From NCBI GenBank assembly GCA_016871855.1, contig VHBQ01000015.1:1-46606 (forward strand): a stretch of DNA of 46,606 bases. The letters run 5' to 3'. Position numbers and translations under genes: made by a program. This DNA comes from Gemmatimonadota bacterium. GTDB taxonomy: Bacteria; Gemmatimonadota; Gemmatimonadetes; Gemmatimonadales; Gemmatimonadaceae. Of the stretch, positions 1 through 8,892 are shown one piece after another (the stretch's first letter is position 1; each line of letters begins with the position of its first letter). A model generated the notes under the pieces. The model was not told the DNA's origin and did no database searches. It was given only the letters and a program-made list of their open reading frames with translations.

Positions 1-1021
1 CCTCCGGGCGCGGTGGGCGCGCGTCGGGCCGTGCGTCGGGCCGCGCGTCGGGCCGCGCGTCGGGCCGCACACCGCCGCGTTCGGGGCGCCCAGCGGCTCG
101 ACGGGTCTCGAAGGCGTCTGCGGAGCGTTCTTCAGGCTCCTCCGTCTCCTCGTCGGCTTCGCGCGGCTCGTCGTCGAGTGGCACGCCGCCGCCGCCGAGC
201 TCGCGCTTGAACTGGGCCAGCGGAATGGTGCGCAGTTCACCGCCGGGATTCCGCAGGGTGACAAGGTCGCGGAAGATGTCGGTGTTCTCGACCTTCTCCT
301 CGCCCTCCGCCGTCTGCACGATCTTCCCCTGCTTGGGGAAGCGCTTGCGCGCCTGCACGTAGAACTCGTGCTCATAGCGCAGACAGCACATCAGGCGGCC
401 GCAGGCGCCGGAAATCTGCGTGGGGGTGATGGTCGACAGTCGCTGTTCCTTGGCCAGCGACGTCTTCACGGGGAGCAGCTCGGGCAGCCACGCCGCCGAG
501 CAGAGCTGTCGGCCGCAGTGGCCGACGCCGTCGAGTCGCTTGGCCTCGTCGCGCGGCCCGATATGCCACATCTGCACGCGCGCGCCGAAATGTCCCTCGA
601 GCTGGCGGACGAGCGCGCGAAAATCGACGCGCTCTTCGGCGGTGAAGAAGAAGGTCAGGCGCCGGCGATCCCATTGCCACTCGGCGTCGGAGACCTTCAT
701 CTGCAGGTTCAGCGCGCGAGCCTTCTGAACGGCCACGCGGCGCGCGGTCTCCTCCTCGACGCGCAAGGCCTCGGCGCGGGCCGCGTCGTCGGCGGTGGCG
801 ATGCGCAACGCGGCGCGCAGCGGCTCGCGCTGCTCCCGGCCATGCGTGGTGCCCGCCTTGCGGCGCTCGGCGAGTTCGCCGGTCGCGTGCACGCGCCCGA
901 GATCCTCCCCGCGCTCAACCTCCACGATGATCGGGGCCTTCACCGGGGGCGGCGCCTCGAACGACCAGCGGAAGAACTCGCGGCGGTTCCCCTTAAAGGC
1001 GACTTCGATGAGATGCTCCAC
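1..1021 (-). CDS. RicT/YaaT-like PSP1-domain protein (partial, C-terminus off window)
   Basis: I read this frame directly from the minus strand; it has no stop before the left edge, so the C-terminus is missing. It begins with GTG one base after the accA stop, which suggests co-transcription. The PSP1 signature is clear: a GHCGRQLC motif (Cys169, Cys174) followed by GACGRLMCCLRYE (Cys207, Cys212, Cys213). In Bacillus RicT (YaaT) the same region carries cysteines linked to Fe-S binding, and the protein works with RicA and RicF in RNA processing by RNase Y. Here one position of the first motif is Cys-Ser where Bacillus has Cys-Cys. The visible C-terminal tail is acidic and then becomes a Pro/Arg/Asp-rich low-complexity segment with four RPDA repeats. 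The family assignment is secure; the RNA-processing role is inferred from Bacillus. Confidence 0.85.
   Translation of the reverse strand, partial: MEHLIEVAFKGNRREFFRWSFEAPPPVKAPIIVEVERGEDLGRVHATGELAERRKAGTTHGREQREPLRAALRIATADDAARAEALRVEEETARRVAVQKARALNLQMKVSDAEWQWDRRRLTFFFTAEERVDFRALVRQLEGHFGARVQMWHIGPRDEAKRLDGVGHCGRQLCSAAWLPELLPVKTSLAKEQRLSTITPTQISGACGRLMCCLRYEHEFYVQARKRFPKQGKIVQTAEGEEKVENTDIFRDLVTLRNPGGELRTIPLAQFKRELGGGGVPLDDEPREADEETEEPEERSADAFETRRAAGRPERGGVRPDARPDARPDARPDARPPRPE
21..68. repeat. Four tandem 12-bp units inside the PSP1 gene
   Basis: Four consecutive copies of a 12-mer (GCGTCGGGCCGC, the first with a final T) lie in frame in the minus-strand gene and encode Arg-Pro-Asp-Ala four times. 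Because the unit is a multiple of three, copy-number change would lengthen or shorten the tail without a frameshift. Confidence 0.9.
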
Positions 1022-1022
1022 C

Positions 1023-1988
1023 CTACTCCCCGTACTGGCCCATCTTCAGGTACTTCTCGCGCCGCCGGCGAACGAGCTTCTCCGGCTTGAGCTTGCGCAG
1101 GTCCTCGAGATGTTCGAGGAGGCGCTCCTTGAGCGTGGCGGCAGCGGCGGCGTGGTTGGCGTGCGCGCCACCCTCCGGCTCGGGGAGAATCTCGTCGATC
1201 ACGCCGAGCTCCAGCAGGTCGGGCGCGGTGATGCGCAGGGCGCTCGCCGCCCGTTCGCGCATCTCGGGGCTCTTGCCGTCCTTCCACAGAATGGCGGCAC
1301 ACCCTTCGACGGTGATGACTGAGTAGACGGAGTGCTCGAACATCAGGACGCGGTCAACGACGCCTAGCGCGAGCGCTCCGCCCGAGCCGCCCTCGCCGAT
1401 CACGGTGCCGATGATTGGCACCTTCAGCTCGGACATCACGAGCAGGTTGCGTGCGATCGCCTCGCTCTGCCCGCGCTCCTCAGCACCCAGGCCGGCCCAC
1501 GCGCCGGGCGTGTCGATGAAGGTGAGGACCGGCACGTGGAACTTCTCGGCGCTCCGCATCAACCGCAGCGCCTTGCGGTAGCCCTCGGGGTGGGGCATTC
1601 CGAAGTTTCGGTGGATGTTCTCCTTGGTGTCCCGGCCGCGCTGGTGGCCGATGATCATCACCGTCTCGCCATCGAGGCGAGCCCAGCCGCCGACGATGGC
1701 GGCATCGTCGCGGAAGGCGCGGTCGCCGTGGAGCTCGATGAAGTCGGTGAAGCAGAGCTTGATGTAATCCAGGGTGAACGGGCGGCGCGAGTTGCGGGCC
1801 ACCTGCACCTTCTGCACCGGCGTCAGGTTGCGATACACCGCACGGCGCAGCTCGACCAGCCGGTGCTCCAGCGGCGCGAGCTCGGCGGTGATGTCGATGC
1901 TCTTCTCGGTGGAACTGCGGCGCATCTCCTCGATCTGCCGTTCCAGCTCGAGAATGGGCTTCTCGAATTCCAGCGCTGCACTGCCCAT
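1023..1988 (-). CDS. accA: Acetyl-CoA carboxylase carboxyltransferase subunit alpha
   Basis: This 321-residue protein matches AccA in length and sequence throughout. AccA and AccD form the carboxyltransferase that moves CO2 from carboxybiotin to acetyl-CoA, giving malonyl-CoA for fatty-acid synthesis in the cytoplasm. The N-terminus has the helical segment typical of AccA (LELERQIEEM), followed by the crotonase-like core with GDRAFRDDAAIVGG, VPVLTFIDTPGA and IGEGGSGGALALG, the last forming the acyl-CoA oxyanion region. The ATG start is one base after the dnaE stop, so translation is probably coupled to dnaE. The dnaE-accA neighbourhood is also seen in other bacteria. No accD is present in the window. 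Confidence 0.97.
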   Translation of the reverse strand: MGSAALEFEKPILELERQIEEMRRSSTEKSIDITAELAPLEHRLVELRRAVYRNLTPVQKVQVARNSRRPFTLDYIKLCFTDFIELHGDRAFRDDAAIVGGWARLDGETVMIIGHQRGRDTKENIHRNFGMPHPEGYRKALRLMRSAEKFHVPVLTFIDTPGAWAGLGAEERGQSEAIARNLLVMSELKVPIIGTVIGEGGSGGALALGVVDRVLMFEHSVYSVITVEGCAAILWKDGKSPEMRERAASALRITAPDLLELGVIDEILPEPEGGAHANHAAAAATLKERLLEHLEDLRKLKPEKLVRRRREKYLKMGQYGE

Positions 1989-1989
1989 G

Positions 1990-4900
1990 TCAGCTCCCGC
2001 GCACCAGGCGCACGCGCTCCTCCCCGAGAAGCGCCCGAAGTTCGAGCAACGAAGGACCCGCCGGGGACATGCTCAGCGACGACGACCGGAACCGCGTCGT
2101 CGCGCCGTCCGCACCCCGCCAATGCAACTCCACTGGCGCGGCGCCGGGGTGCGACTCGACGACGGCCCGCACGTCCCGCATCACCGCGCCGGCCAGATCG
2201 CTGCCGGCGGCCAGTTCGATGGCCACCGCAATCTGGCCCGTCGTGCGCAGTTCGGCGAGTCGGGTGACCCCCTCGACGATGAAGGTGGGGTTCTCCACCC
2301 CCTGATCGCGCCGGGAGTAGCCTCCCCGCACCAGCACCGGGACGTCGGTCTGCACCTTGTCGTGCATCGCGGCCCACGCCTCGGGAAAGACGAGCACCTC
2401 GCCCGAGCCAGTGAAGTCCTCGACGACAAGGCGCGCGAACTCCGCGCCCGACTTCTTGCTCACCTGCCGTCGGACGGCGGTGACCACGCACCCCACCGAG
2501 ACGGGCTGCTCCGTCCAATGCCCGAGGTCGGCGATGCGGTGCGAGGCGAGCAGTTCGCACTCGGCGCGGTACGGTTCCAGCGGATGCCCGGAGATGTAGA
2601 AGCCGAGGATCGCCTTCTCGTGCTGCAGGCGCTCGCTCTCCGACATCGGCTTGATGGCCGGGAGCGCGGGGGCAATCTGGTGGGCGTGCTCCGCCTGGCC
2701 CGCGCCCGCGTCACCGAAGAGGGAGCCCTGACCGGAGGACCGTTCCTGCTGGACCAGCGACGCCGACTGCATGGCGCCGTCGAGCGCCGCGGCCAATTGG
2801 GCGCGGTGGCCGAGTCCGTCGAGCGCCCCGGCGAAGATGAGCGCCTCGAGGACGCGCTTGTTGCAGCTGCGAAGGTCCACTCGCTCGCAGAGCTCGTAGA
2901 GCGACGCGATCGGCCGCTCCTGACGCGCGGCGATGATCGAGTCGATCGCCGAGCGACCGACGTTGCGCACGGCGCCGAGGCCGAAGCGGATGCGGTCGTC
3001 GCCGACGACGGTGAACTTGTAGCCCGACTCGTTGACGTCGGGCGGGAGGATCTGCAGGCCCAGGTCGCGCGCCTCGTTGATGTACTTCACCACGTTATCG
3101 GTGTCGCCGATGTTGGCCGACAGCAACGACGCCATGAACTCGGCGGGGAAGTGCGCCTTCAAGTACGCCGTCTGGAACGACAGGACGGAGTAGGCGACGG
3201 AGTGCGACTTGTTGAAGCCGTAGCGTCCGAAGGTCTCGATCTGGCTGGCGAGGTCGTCGATGATCCGCTTGTCGTAGCCCCGGGCGCCGGCCTTCTCGAC
3301 GAACTTGCCGAGTTCCTTGCGAATGAGCTCGTCGTCCTTCTTGCCCATCGCCTTGCGCAGGACGTCGGCCTCGGCGAGCGAGATGCCGGCGAGCCGCTGC
3401 GCGATGCGCATCACCTGTTCCTGATAGGTGATGACGCCGTAGGTGGGAGCGAGGATTTCCTGCAGCTCGGGGAGCGCGTAGCTGACGGGCTCCTCACCCT
3501 TCTTGCGGCGGCAGTAGACCTTGTGCATCCCCGCGTCGAGCGGGCCGGGGCGCAGCAGCGCGTTGGAGGCGACGAGGTCATCGAACCGGTCGGCGTGCAT
3601 GCTGCGCACCATGTCGGTGGCCAGCGGCGATTCGAACTGGAAGACGCCGCCGGTGCGCCCGAGGCGTAGCATGCGATACGTCTGGTCGTCGTCGTACGGG
3701 ATGGCGTCGAGGTCGATCGCCACGCCGCGCCGCGCCTTGATGGCGACGAGCGCGTCGCGAATGACGGTGAGCGTCGTCAGGCCGAGGAAGTCCATCTTCA
3801 GCATCCCGGCCTTCTCGAGCTGGTTCATGTCATACTGCGTGACCACGACGCGCTCGTCGTCGCCGGCGCCCGAGCCCTTGGACTCCTGCGTGCAGACGGG
3901 GATGTACTCGTCGAGCGGTCCCGGGGCGATGACGATGCCGGCGGCATGGATGCCGGCGTGGCGCGACAGCCCTTCGAGCGCGATGGCGAAGTCGAAGAGC
4001 TGCTGGTGCCGTTCGTCCTGCTCATAGAGCCGCCGGACGTCGGGCACCTTGGTGATCGCCTCCTGCACGGTCAGCGAGTAGTTCGGCGCGTTCGGGATGA
4101 GCTTGGCGATGGCGTCGGTCTCGCCTGGCGTGAAGCCGAGCACGCGGCCGACGTCCTTGATGGCGGCGCGGGACTTAAGCGTTCCGAAGGTGATGATCTG
4201 CCCCACCGAGTCGCGCCCGTACTTCTCGCGCACGTAGTCGATGACCTCGCCGCGGCGCTCTTCGCAGAAGTCCACGTCGATGTCAGGCATCGACACGCGT
4301 TCGGGATTGAGGAAGCGCTCAAAGAGCAAGTCGTACTTGAGCGGGCAGACGTCGGTGATGCGCAGGGCGTAGGCGACGATGGAGCCGGCGGCCGAGCCGC
4401 GCCCGGGGCCCACGGGGATGCCGCGGTCGCGCGCCGCCTTGATGAAGTCGGCGACGATGAGGAAGTAGCCGGCGTACCCCGTCTTGGTGATGACCTCGAG
4501 CTCGTAGTCGAGCCGCTCCTTGACGTGCGGCGGGACGGGCGTGCCGTAGCGCTCCTTGATGCCCGCCGTGGCAAGCTTGATGAGCAGGTCGTTCTCCGTT
4601 TTCACGCCCTTGGGGAGCGGGAACGACGGGACGTGGTATTTCTTGCCGAACCGCACGTCCACCTGCTCGGAAATGGCGAGCGTGTTCTCGAGGACGTCGG
4701 CGCGATGCGGGAAGAACTCGCGCACCTCGGGCGCGCTCTTGAAGTAGAGCCCGCGGTCGTAGCGCATCCGGTCGGCGTCGGTGCGGTCTTTCTTCAGCCC
4801 GATGCAGAGCAGGATATCGTGGGCGTCGTGATCCTCGGCGCGCAAGAAATGCGAGTCATTGGTGGCGACCACCGGGAGACTGAGCTCGGCGGCCAGCGCG

Positions 4901-5472
4901 AGGACGCGCTCGTTGAGAAGGTGCTGATCGCCCGAGTTGTGGGCCTGCACCTCGAGGTAGTAGCGGTCCTTGAAAACATCCGCATACCACTCGGCGGTGC
5001 GGCGCGCGTCGTCGTGGCGGTCGTGCAGGAGGTGCGTGGCCAGTTCGCCGGCCATGCACGCCGAAGAGACGATGATCCCCTCGTTATACTTCGCGAGGAT
5101 CTCGCGGTCCACGCGCGGCTTGCCGTAGAAACCCTCGGTGTAAGCCAGCGAGGAGAGCTTCACCAGATTGCGGTACCCGGCGAGGTCGCGGGCGAGCAGG
5201 ATCAGGTGGTAATACGAGCGTTCGCCGGCGCTGCCACGCGTGCGCGCGCGGCGGTCGCCGGTCGCGACATACGCCTCCATGCCGATGATGGGGCGGAGGT
5301 TGGCCTTACGGGCCTTCTCCTGGAACTCCCAGGCGGCATGCAGGTTACCGTGATCGGTAATGGCGAGTGCCGGCTGCTCGAACTCCAGGGCCCGCTCGAT
5401 CAGGTCGTCGATCCGGTTCGCGCCGTCGAGCAGCGAGTATTCGGAGTGGCAGTGCAGGTGGACGAACGACAT
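1990..5472 (-). CDS. dnaE: DNA polymerase III subunit alpha
   Basis: Replicative DNA polymerase catalytic subunit, 1160 residues from the start chosen here. The N-terminal PHP domain opens with HLHCHSEYSLLDG. The family C polymerase active site is visible as MPDIDVDF, with the third carboxylate in the later KMDFLGL motif. A helix-hairpin-helix region with GRYGFNKSHSVAYS follows, then an OB-fold near the C-terminus (VVTAVRRQVSKKSGAEFARL). Three starts are possible. A promoter with its -10 at 5483-5488 predicts a transcript beginning near 5476, so the ATG at 5472 fits best as an almost leaderless start; the ATG at 5481 would lie upstream of transcription. It reads into accA and the RicT-like gene. 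Identity is certain; the start is inferred. Confidence 0.97.
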   Translation of the reverse strand: MSFVHLHCHSEYSLLDGANRIDDLIERALEFEQPALAITDHGNLHAAWEFQEKARKANLRPIIGMEAYVATGDRRARTRGSAGERSYYHLILLARDLAGYRNLVKLSSLAYTEGFYGKPRVDREILAKYNEGIIVSSACMAGELATHLLHDRHDDARRTAEWYADVFKDRYYLEVQAHNSGDQHLLNERVLALAAELSLPVVATNDSHFLRAEDHDAHDILLCIGLKKDRTDADRMRYDRGLYFKSAPEVREFFPHRADVLENTLAISEQVDVRFGKKYHVPSFPLPKGVKTENDLLIKLATAGIKERYGTPVPPHVKERLDYELEVITKTGYAGYFLIVADFIKAARDRGIPVGPGRGSAAGSIVAYALRITDVCPLKYDLLFERFLNPERVSMPDIDVDFCEERRGEVIDYVREKYGRDSVGQIITFGTLKSRAAIKDVGRVLGFTPGETDAIAKLIPNAPNYSLTVQEAITKVPDVRRLYEQDERHQQLFDFAIALEGLSRHAGIHAAGIVIAPGPLDEYIPVCTQESKGSGAGDDERVVVTQYDMNQLEKAGMLKMDFLGLTTLTVIRDALVAIKARRGVAIDLDAIPYDDDQTYRMLRLGRTGGVFQFESPLATDMVRSMHADRFDDLVASNALLRPGPLDAGMHKVYCRRKKGEEPVSYALPELQEILAPTYGVITYQEQVMRIAQRLAGISLAEADVLRKAMGKKDDELIRKELGKFVEKAGARGYDKRIIDDLASQIETFGRYGFNKSHSVAYSVLSFQTAYLKAHFPAEFMASLLSANIGDTDNVVKYINEARDLGLQILPPDVNESGYKFTVVGDDRIRFGLGAVRNVGRSAIDSIIAARQERPIASLYELCERVDLRSCNKRVLEALIFAGALDGLGHRAQLAAALDGAMQSASLVQQERSSGQGSLFGDAGAGQAEHAHQIAPALPAIKPMSESERLQHEKAILGFYISGHPLEPYRAECELLASHRIADLGHWTEQPVSVGCVVTAVRRQVSKKSGAEFARLVVEDFTGSGEVLVFPEAWAAMHDKVQTDVPVLVRGGYSRRDQGVENPTFIVEGVTRLAELRTTGQIAVAIELAAGSDLAGAVMRDVRAVVESHPGAAPVELHWRGADGATTRFRSSSLSMSPAGPSLLELRALLGEERVRLVRGS

Positions 5473-5482
5473 AGAATTCATA

Positions 5483-5511
5483 AGGATAGCGCGTGCCCGT
5501 CCCCCCGTCAA
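5483..5511 (-). promoter_or_regulatory. Sigma70-type promoter for dnaE-accA
   Basis: On the minus strand TTGACG (5511-5506) and TATCCT (5488-5483) are separated by exactly 17 bases. Initiation about seven bases beyond the -10 falls 3-4 bases before the ATG at 5472, which implies an almost leaderless dnaE message. Confidence 0.65.
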
Positions 5512-5546
5512 AGCGCCAGCGCGGATTTCGGCGCCTTCCTAAGCGG

Positions 5547-7793
5547 TTGTCTGTGAAGAACTTAGCGTCTCGCACTGCCCGTTTGGTTCTCGTGTGCGTG
5601 GGAGGCATCCTCTCATCCGGATGCGCGAATGAGCGCATCTTGGCTGCGGGACGTTCGTACAGCCTTCGCGTGGTGGGCGGCGATGCGCAGTCGGCGCCGG
5701 CCGGTGGGCTCCTGCCCAATGCGCTTCGGGTCGAGGTGCGGGATGTCGCGGGGGTTCCGGTCAAGGCTGCCGTCGTGGTCTTCCGCGTGGCGCTGGGGTC
5801 GGCGGACGGGGCAGTCTTCGTGGATTCGATGTCTGTCACCGCTGCCGACGGGATTGCCGCCGCGGAGCTTCAGTTGGGGGCGGGGGCGGGACGCGTGGAG
5901 GTACTGGCGTTTCCACTGGGTGCACCGGACCGCGCGGCTCGCTTCACCGCGACCGCGACGGCGGGCCCGACGCTCACTGGCCTCCTGCCGGTGAACGTTG
6001 GGCCGGGCGACACGCTGCGGCTCGCGGGAGGCGCCCTCGGCGGCCTCGCGGCGGTGGTGGAGATCGGACCCGCGCGACTGCGTCCGGTGGGCGGGACGGA
6101 GAGCGAGCTGCGGGTGGTGGTGCCGGACTGCTTACCGGCCGGGGCGCTGGCGGTGCGCGTGCTGACGGGTGGCGCCTCCACGCTATCGCGCGCCGTGACG
6201 TACGCGCCGCGGCGGCGCCCGCTGGCACTTCCGCCGTATGCGGCGATGACTATCGGCGCGTCGGAGGTGGGGAGCTGCATCGCGCTCGCGGCCGACGCGG
6301 CCACCGAGTATGTGCTGGTGCCGCAGCTGGCGAGTCAGGCGCCGTCGCTGGTGGCGATCACGGCGCGCGTGACAGCGGGCGGGGCGACTGGCCTGACCAA
6401 TCTCGTCGCGTTGTTCAGTGAGCCGGCGCGTGGCCTGACCCCCGCACGCCTGTCGGCGCAGGCGGAACTCGACGTCAGCCTGCGGGAGGAGGAACGCCGG
6501 CTCGCGGCGCTCGTGCGCGACGCGCCGCCACCGGCGACGCCACTGGCGCCGCCGATGCTCGCCCTCACGCTGGGCAGCCTGCGCAGCTTCCACGTGATCA
6601 GCAACCGGGAGGGGACGGCGTTCACCCGCGCGACGGGGCGCCTGCGGTTCCTCGGTGAGCACATCGCGATCTACGTGGACACGACGGCCTGGTACGGCTA
6701 CCGAGACGATGAACTAGCCAGCCTTGGGCGGCACTTCGACCAAGAGATCTACCCGACGGTAACGTCCGCGTTCGGCCCGGAGCCGGACATGGACAAGAAC
6801 GGGCGCGTCGTCGTCTTCATGACGCCGCGCGTCAATGCGCTGACGCCGGCGCAGGACTGCGCGCTTCGCGGCTTCGTGACGGGCTTCTTCTTCGGGCGCG
6901 ACCTGCTGCCAACCGCGTCATACTCCAATGCCGGTGAGGTGTACTACGCGCTCGTCCCGGATCCCTTCGGTGAGTACAGCTGCGCCCACGCGAAGGCGGA
7001 CGCGACGCGCCTGACCACCGGCGTCTTCGCGCACGAACTGCAGCACCTGATCTCGTTCTTTCATCACGTCGTGGCGCGCGGCGGCGAGCCGGAGGAGCTC
7101 TGGCTCAACGAGGGGCTGAGTCATGTGGCGGAGGAACTGATGTCGAAGCGCTACGAGGCGCGCTATCCGCCGCCGCTGGGCCGCCTCACGGCCCAGCAGA
7201 TCTTCCCCGATTCGTCACAGCCGTTCATCACGCCGCAGCTGCTCAACGCGTACGTGTACCTGAATGCCACGCCGGGGCACTCGGTCACGACGTTCGCGGG
7301 AACCGGCTCGCCGCAGGAGCGCGGCGCGGCATGGCTGTTCCTGAGATGGCTCGGCGACCAGAAGGGCGAGTCCATTTACGCGCGCCTCGTGCAGACTGGG
7401 CAGCGTGGCACCGCGAATATCGCGGCGCGCGCGGGCGAGCCGTTCGCCTCGCTCTTCGGCGACTTCAGCGCGGCGCTCTGGGCCGACAGCCTGATCGGTG
7501 TGCCGCGTGATGCGGTCTCGCCGCGGCATCGGTTCCATTCGCGCAACCTCCGGCAGTTGATGGCGCGCCAGGCAACGATTGCGGGCTTCCCCGACCCGTT
7601 CCCGGTGAAACCGGTGCGGATTCCGGTCGGCGGGTGGGCCGAGGGCGGGCTGGTTCCGGGGACGATGGCATTCACATCGCTCGGTCCGTTCTCCCCGGGG
7701 CAGCCGCCGGTGGTGCTGGGGTTCACGCGGACAGATGGCAGTCTGTTTGGGGCGGGTCAGGGGGCGCAGGTGACGGTTATACGGGTGAAATAG
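5547..7793 (+). CDS. Secreted M30-like zinc metalloprotease lipoprotein with Ig-like and IPT/TIG domains
   Basis: A 748-residue exported protein. The signal peptide ends in the lipobox LSSGC, so it is probably a lipoprotein. A bacterial Ig-like (Big_1-like) domain covers roughly residues 25-140 and an IPT/TIG-like domain follows to about 230. The catalytic part contains HELQH (His496, Glu497, His500) and, 22 residues on, LWLNEGLSH with Glu522 as the likely third zinc ligand. This spacing and the flanking residues resemble peptidase M30 (hyicolysin type). The reading frame is open back to a GTG at 5493. I prefer the TTG at 5547, or GTG at 5553, because it gives a normal short signal peptide. 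It is transcribed divergently from dnaE. Proteolytic activity is inferred from the motif; the substrate is unknown. Confidence 0.75.
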   Translation: MSVKNLASRTARLVLVCVGGILSSGCANERILAAGRSYSLRVVGGDAQSAPAGGLLPNALRVEVRDVAGVPVKAAVVVFRVALGSADGAVFVDSMSVTAADGIAAAELQLGAGAGRVEVLAFPLGAPDRAARFTATATAGPTLTGLLPVNVGPGDTLRLAGGALGGLAAVVEIGPARLRPVGGTESELRVVVPDCLPAGALAVRVLTGGASTLSRAVTYAPRRRPLALPPYAAMTIGASEVGSCIALAADAATEYVLVPQLASQAPSLVAITARVTAGGATGLTNLVALFSEPARGLTPARLSAQAELDVSLREEERRLAALVRDAPPPATPLAPPMLALTLGSLRSFHVISNREGTAFTRATGRLRFLGEHIAIYVDTTAWYGYRDDELASLGRHFDQEIYPTVTSAFGPEPDMDKNGRVVVFMTPRVNALTPAQDCALRGFVTGFFFGRDLLPTASYSNAGEVYYALVPDPFGEYSCAHAKADATRLTTGVFAHELQHLISFFHHVVARGGEPEELWLNEGLSHVAEELMSKRYEARYPPPLGRLTAQQIFPDSSQPFITPQLLNAYVYLNATPGHSVTTFAGTGSPQERGAAWLFLRWLGDQKGESIYARLVQTGQRGTANIAARAGEPFASLFGDFSAALWADSLIGVPRDAVSPRHRFHSRNLRQLMARQATIAGFPDPFPVKPVRIPVGGWAEGGLVPGTMAFTSLGPFSPGQPPVVLGFTRTDGSLFGAGQGAQVTVIRVK

Positions 7794-7880
7794 GGGTGCA
7801 GGGAACAGGGAGCAGGGTGGGGTGCGGGGGAAGGGAAAGAGTGGGGTGCAGGGGAAGGGAGAGGGGGGTACGGGCGGGTG
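7794..7880 (+). repeat. G-rich tandem repeat, family C (copy 1)
   Basis: This is a degenerate tandem array of a unit close to GGGGTGCAGGGAACAGGGAG plus a short tail, starting directly after the stop codon at 7793. The plus strand carries many runs of three or more G and could form G-quadruplexes. Related arrays lie at 9934, 29826 and 39166. Confidence 0.8.
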
Positions 7881-7921
7881 GTGACTGTTGCAGGCGATGC
7901 GGCGGGGGCATTTTCACTTCG

Positions 7922-8881
7922 ATGACACGGCGCGCTCACTCCTTCCTCTTGCTGATCGGCCTGTTGGCCGGATCGTCGGCTTCGGCGCAGACCTCGATGG
8001 TCGTGCTGACGTTGCCGGCTGGCGCGCGCGCGGCTGGGGGCGGCGATGCGGCACCGTTTGCGACGGACGCGAGCGCGCTGTTTTACGGGGCGCAGCGCCT
8101 GCCGCGCACGCGCGCCGTCGCGGCGAGCGCGGGGACCTGGCTTGGCGACGCCCAGTTGGCGAGCGTCGCGTTCGCGACGCCGGTCGCGTGGCAGCGGCGC
8201 GCGCAGACGGTGATGGCGCTCGGCGTGCAATCGCTGGACTACGGCAGCGTGGACGAGATCGTGCCCGATCCGCTTACGGGCGGCACGCGGGGCACGCCGA
8301 CGGGGAATCGGGTCGGCGGAAACGAACTGGCCGTCACGCTGGGGTTGTCGCAGAACGTCGGTCGGCAACGCATCGGAGCCGCGCTCACCTACATGCGGCA
8401 GGCCGTCGCTGACCTCAGCGCGTCGGCCGTGACGATGAGCGCGGCGACCGGCCTGACCGTGCGCGGCTGGGACGTGGATTTCTCTGGTGAGCACGCTACC
8501 ACCTCGCGGCGCGATCCCTCGCGACGAACGCTTTCGATTCCGACGACGCAGCGGCTGAGTGCGGCGACGCCGGATTGGGGCCGGCAATCCGCGCGGTGGC
8601 GCGGGGTGGTCGAGGCGCGGCGCGTTTCGGGGGAGGGGACGACGCTGCTCGCGGGCGGAGAGGCGGAGTTCCGCTCAGCGTCCAAGTGGATCGTGCAGGC
8701 GCGAGCGGCGGCGCTCACGTACTCAGAGGAGACGGCGCGCGCGCCGTGGACGGTGGGCGGCAGCGCGGCGCGCGGCGCGTGGACGCTGGATTACGGGTAT
8801 CAGGGGTTCGGCGCGCTCGGCGCCGTGCATCGCATGGGGGTGACGTGGCGCGCGATTCACGCTGGCACGCGCTCCCGCTGA
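7922..8881 (+). CDS. Exported protein, probable PorV/PorQ-like outer-membrane barrel
   Basis: A 319-residue protein with a clear Sec signal peptide (MTRRAHSFLLLIGLLAGSS, then ASA-Q). After the signal the sequence resembles the start of PorV/PorQ-type FadL-like barrels: a glycine-rich ARAAGGGDAAPFATDASALF segment, although the usual NPAG is replaced by YGAQ. The rest alternates hydrophobic and polar residues and is rich in Gly, Ser and Thr, as expected for beta strands. The frame extends upstream to 7634, but that part overlaps the previous gene in another frame and has no signal peptide, so I start at ATG 7922. It lies 11 bases before the aminopeptidase gene and is probably co-transcribed with it. 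Barrel topology is inferred; the cargo or role is unknown. Confidence 0.55.
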   Translation: MTRRAHSFLLLIGLLAGSSASAQTSMVVLTLPAGARAAGGGDAAPFATDASALFYGAQRLPRTRAVAASAGTWLGDAQLASVAFATPVAWQRRAQTVMALGVQSLDYGSVDEIVPDPLTGGTRGTPTGNRVGGNELAVTLGLSQNVGRQRIGAALTYMRQAVADLSASAVTMSAATGLTVRGWDVDFSGEHATTSRRDPSRRTLSIPTTQRLSAATPDWGRQSARWRGVVEARRVSGEGTTLLAGGEAEFRSASKWIVQARAAALTYSEETARAPWTVGGSAARGAWTLDYGYQGFGALGAVHRMGVTWRAIHAGTRSR

Positions 8882-8892
8882 GGGGGGCGGCG

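Noticed and set aside
1774-5556. Very long plus-strand open frames opposite dnaE and accA (for example 1774-3669 and 3946-5556)
   Set aside because: They are antisense shadows caused by high GC. They have no signal, ribosome site or recognisable domain, while the opposite strand encodes clear DnaE and AccA.
7634-7921. N-terminal extension of the barrel-like protein
   Set aside because: It overlaps the M30-like gene in another frame and then translates a G-rich repeat; ATG 7922 gives a proper signal peptide.
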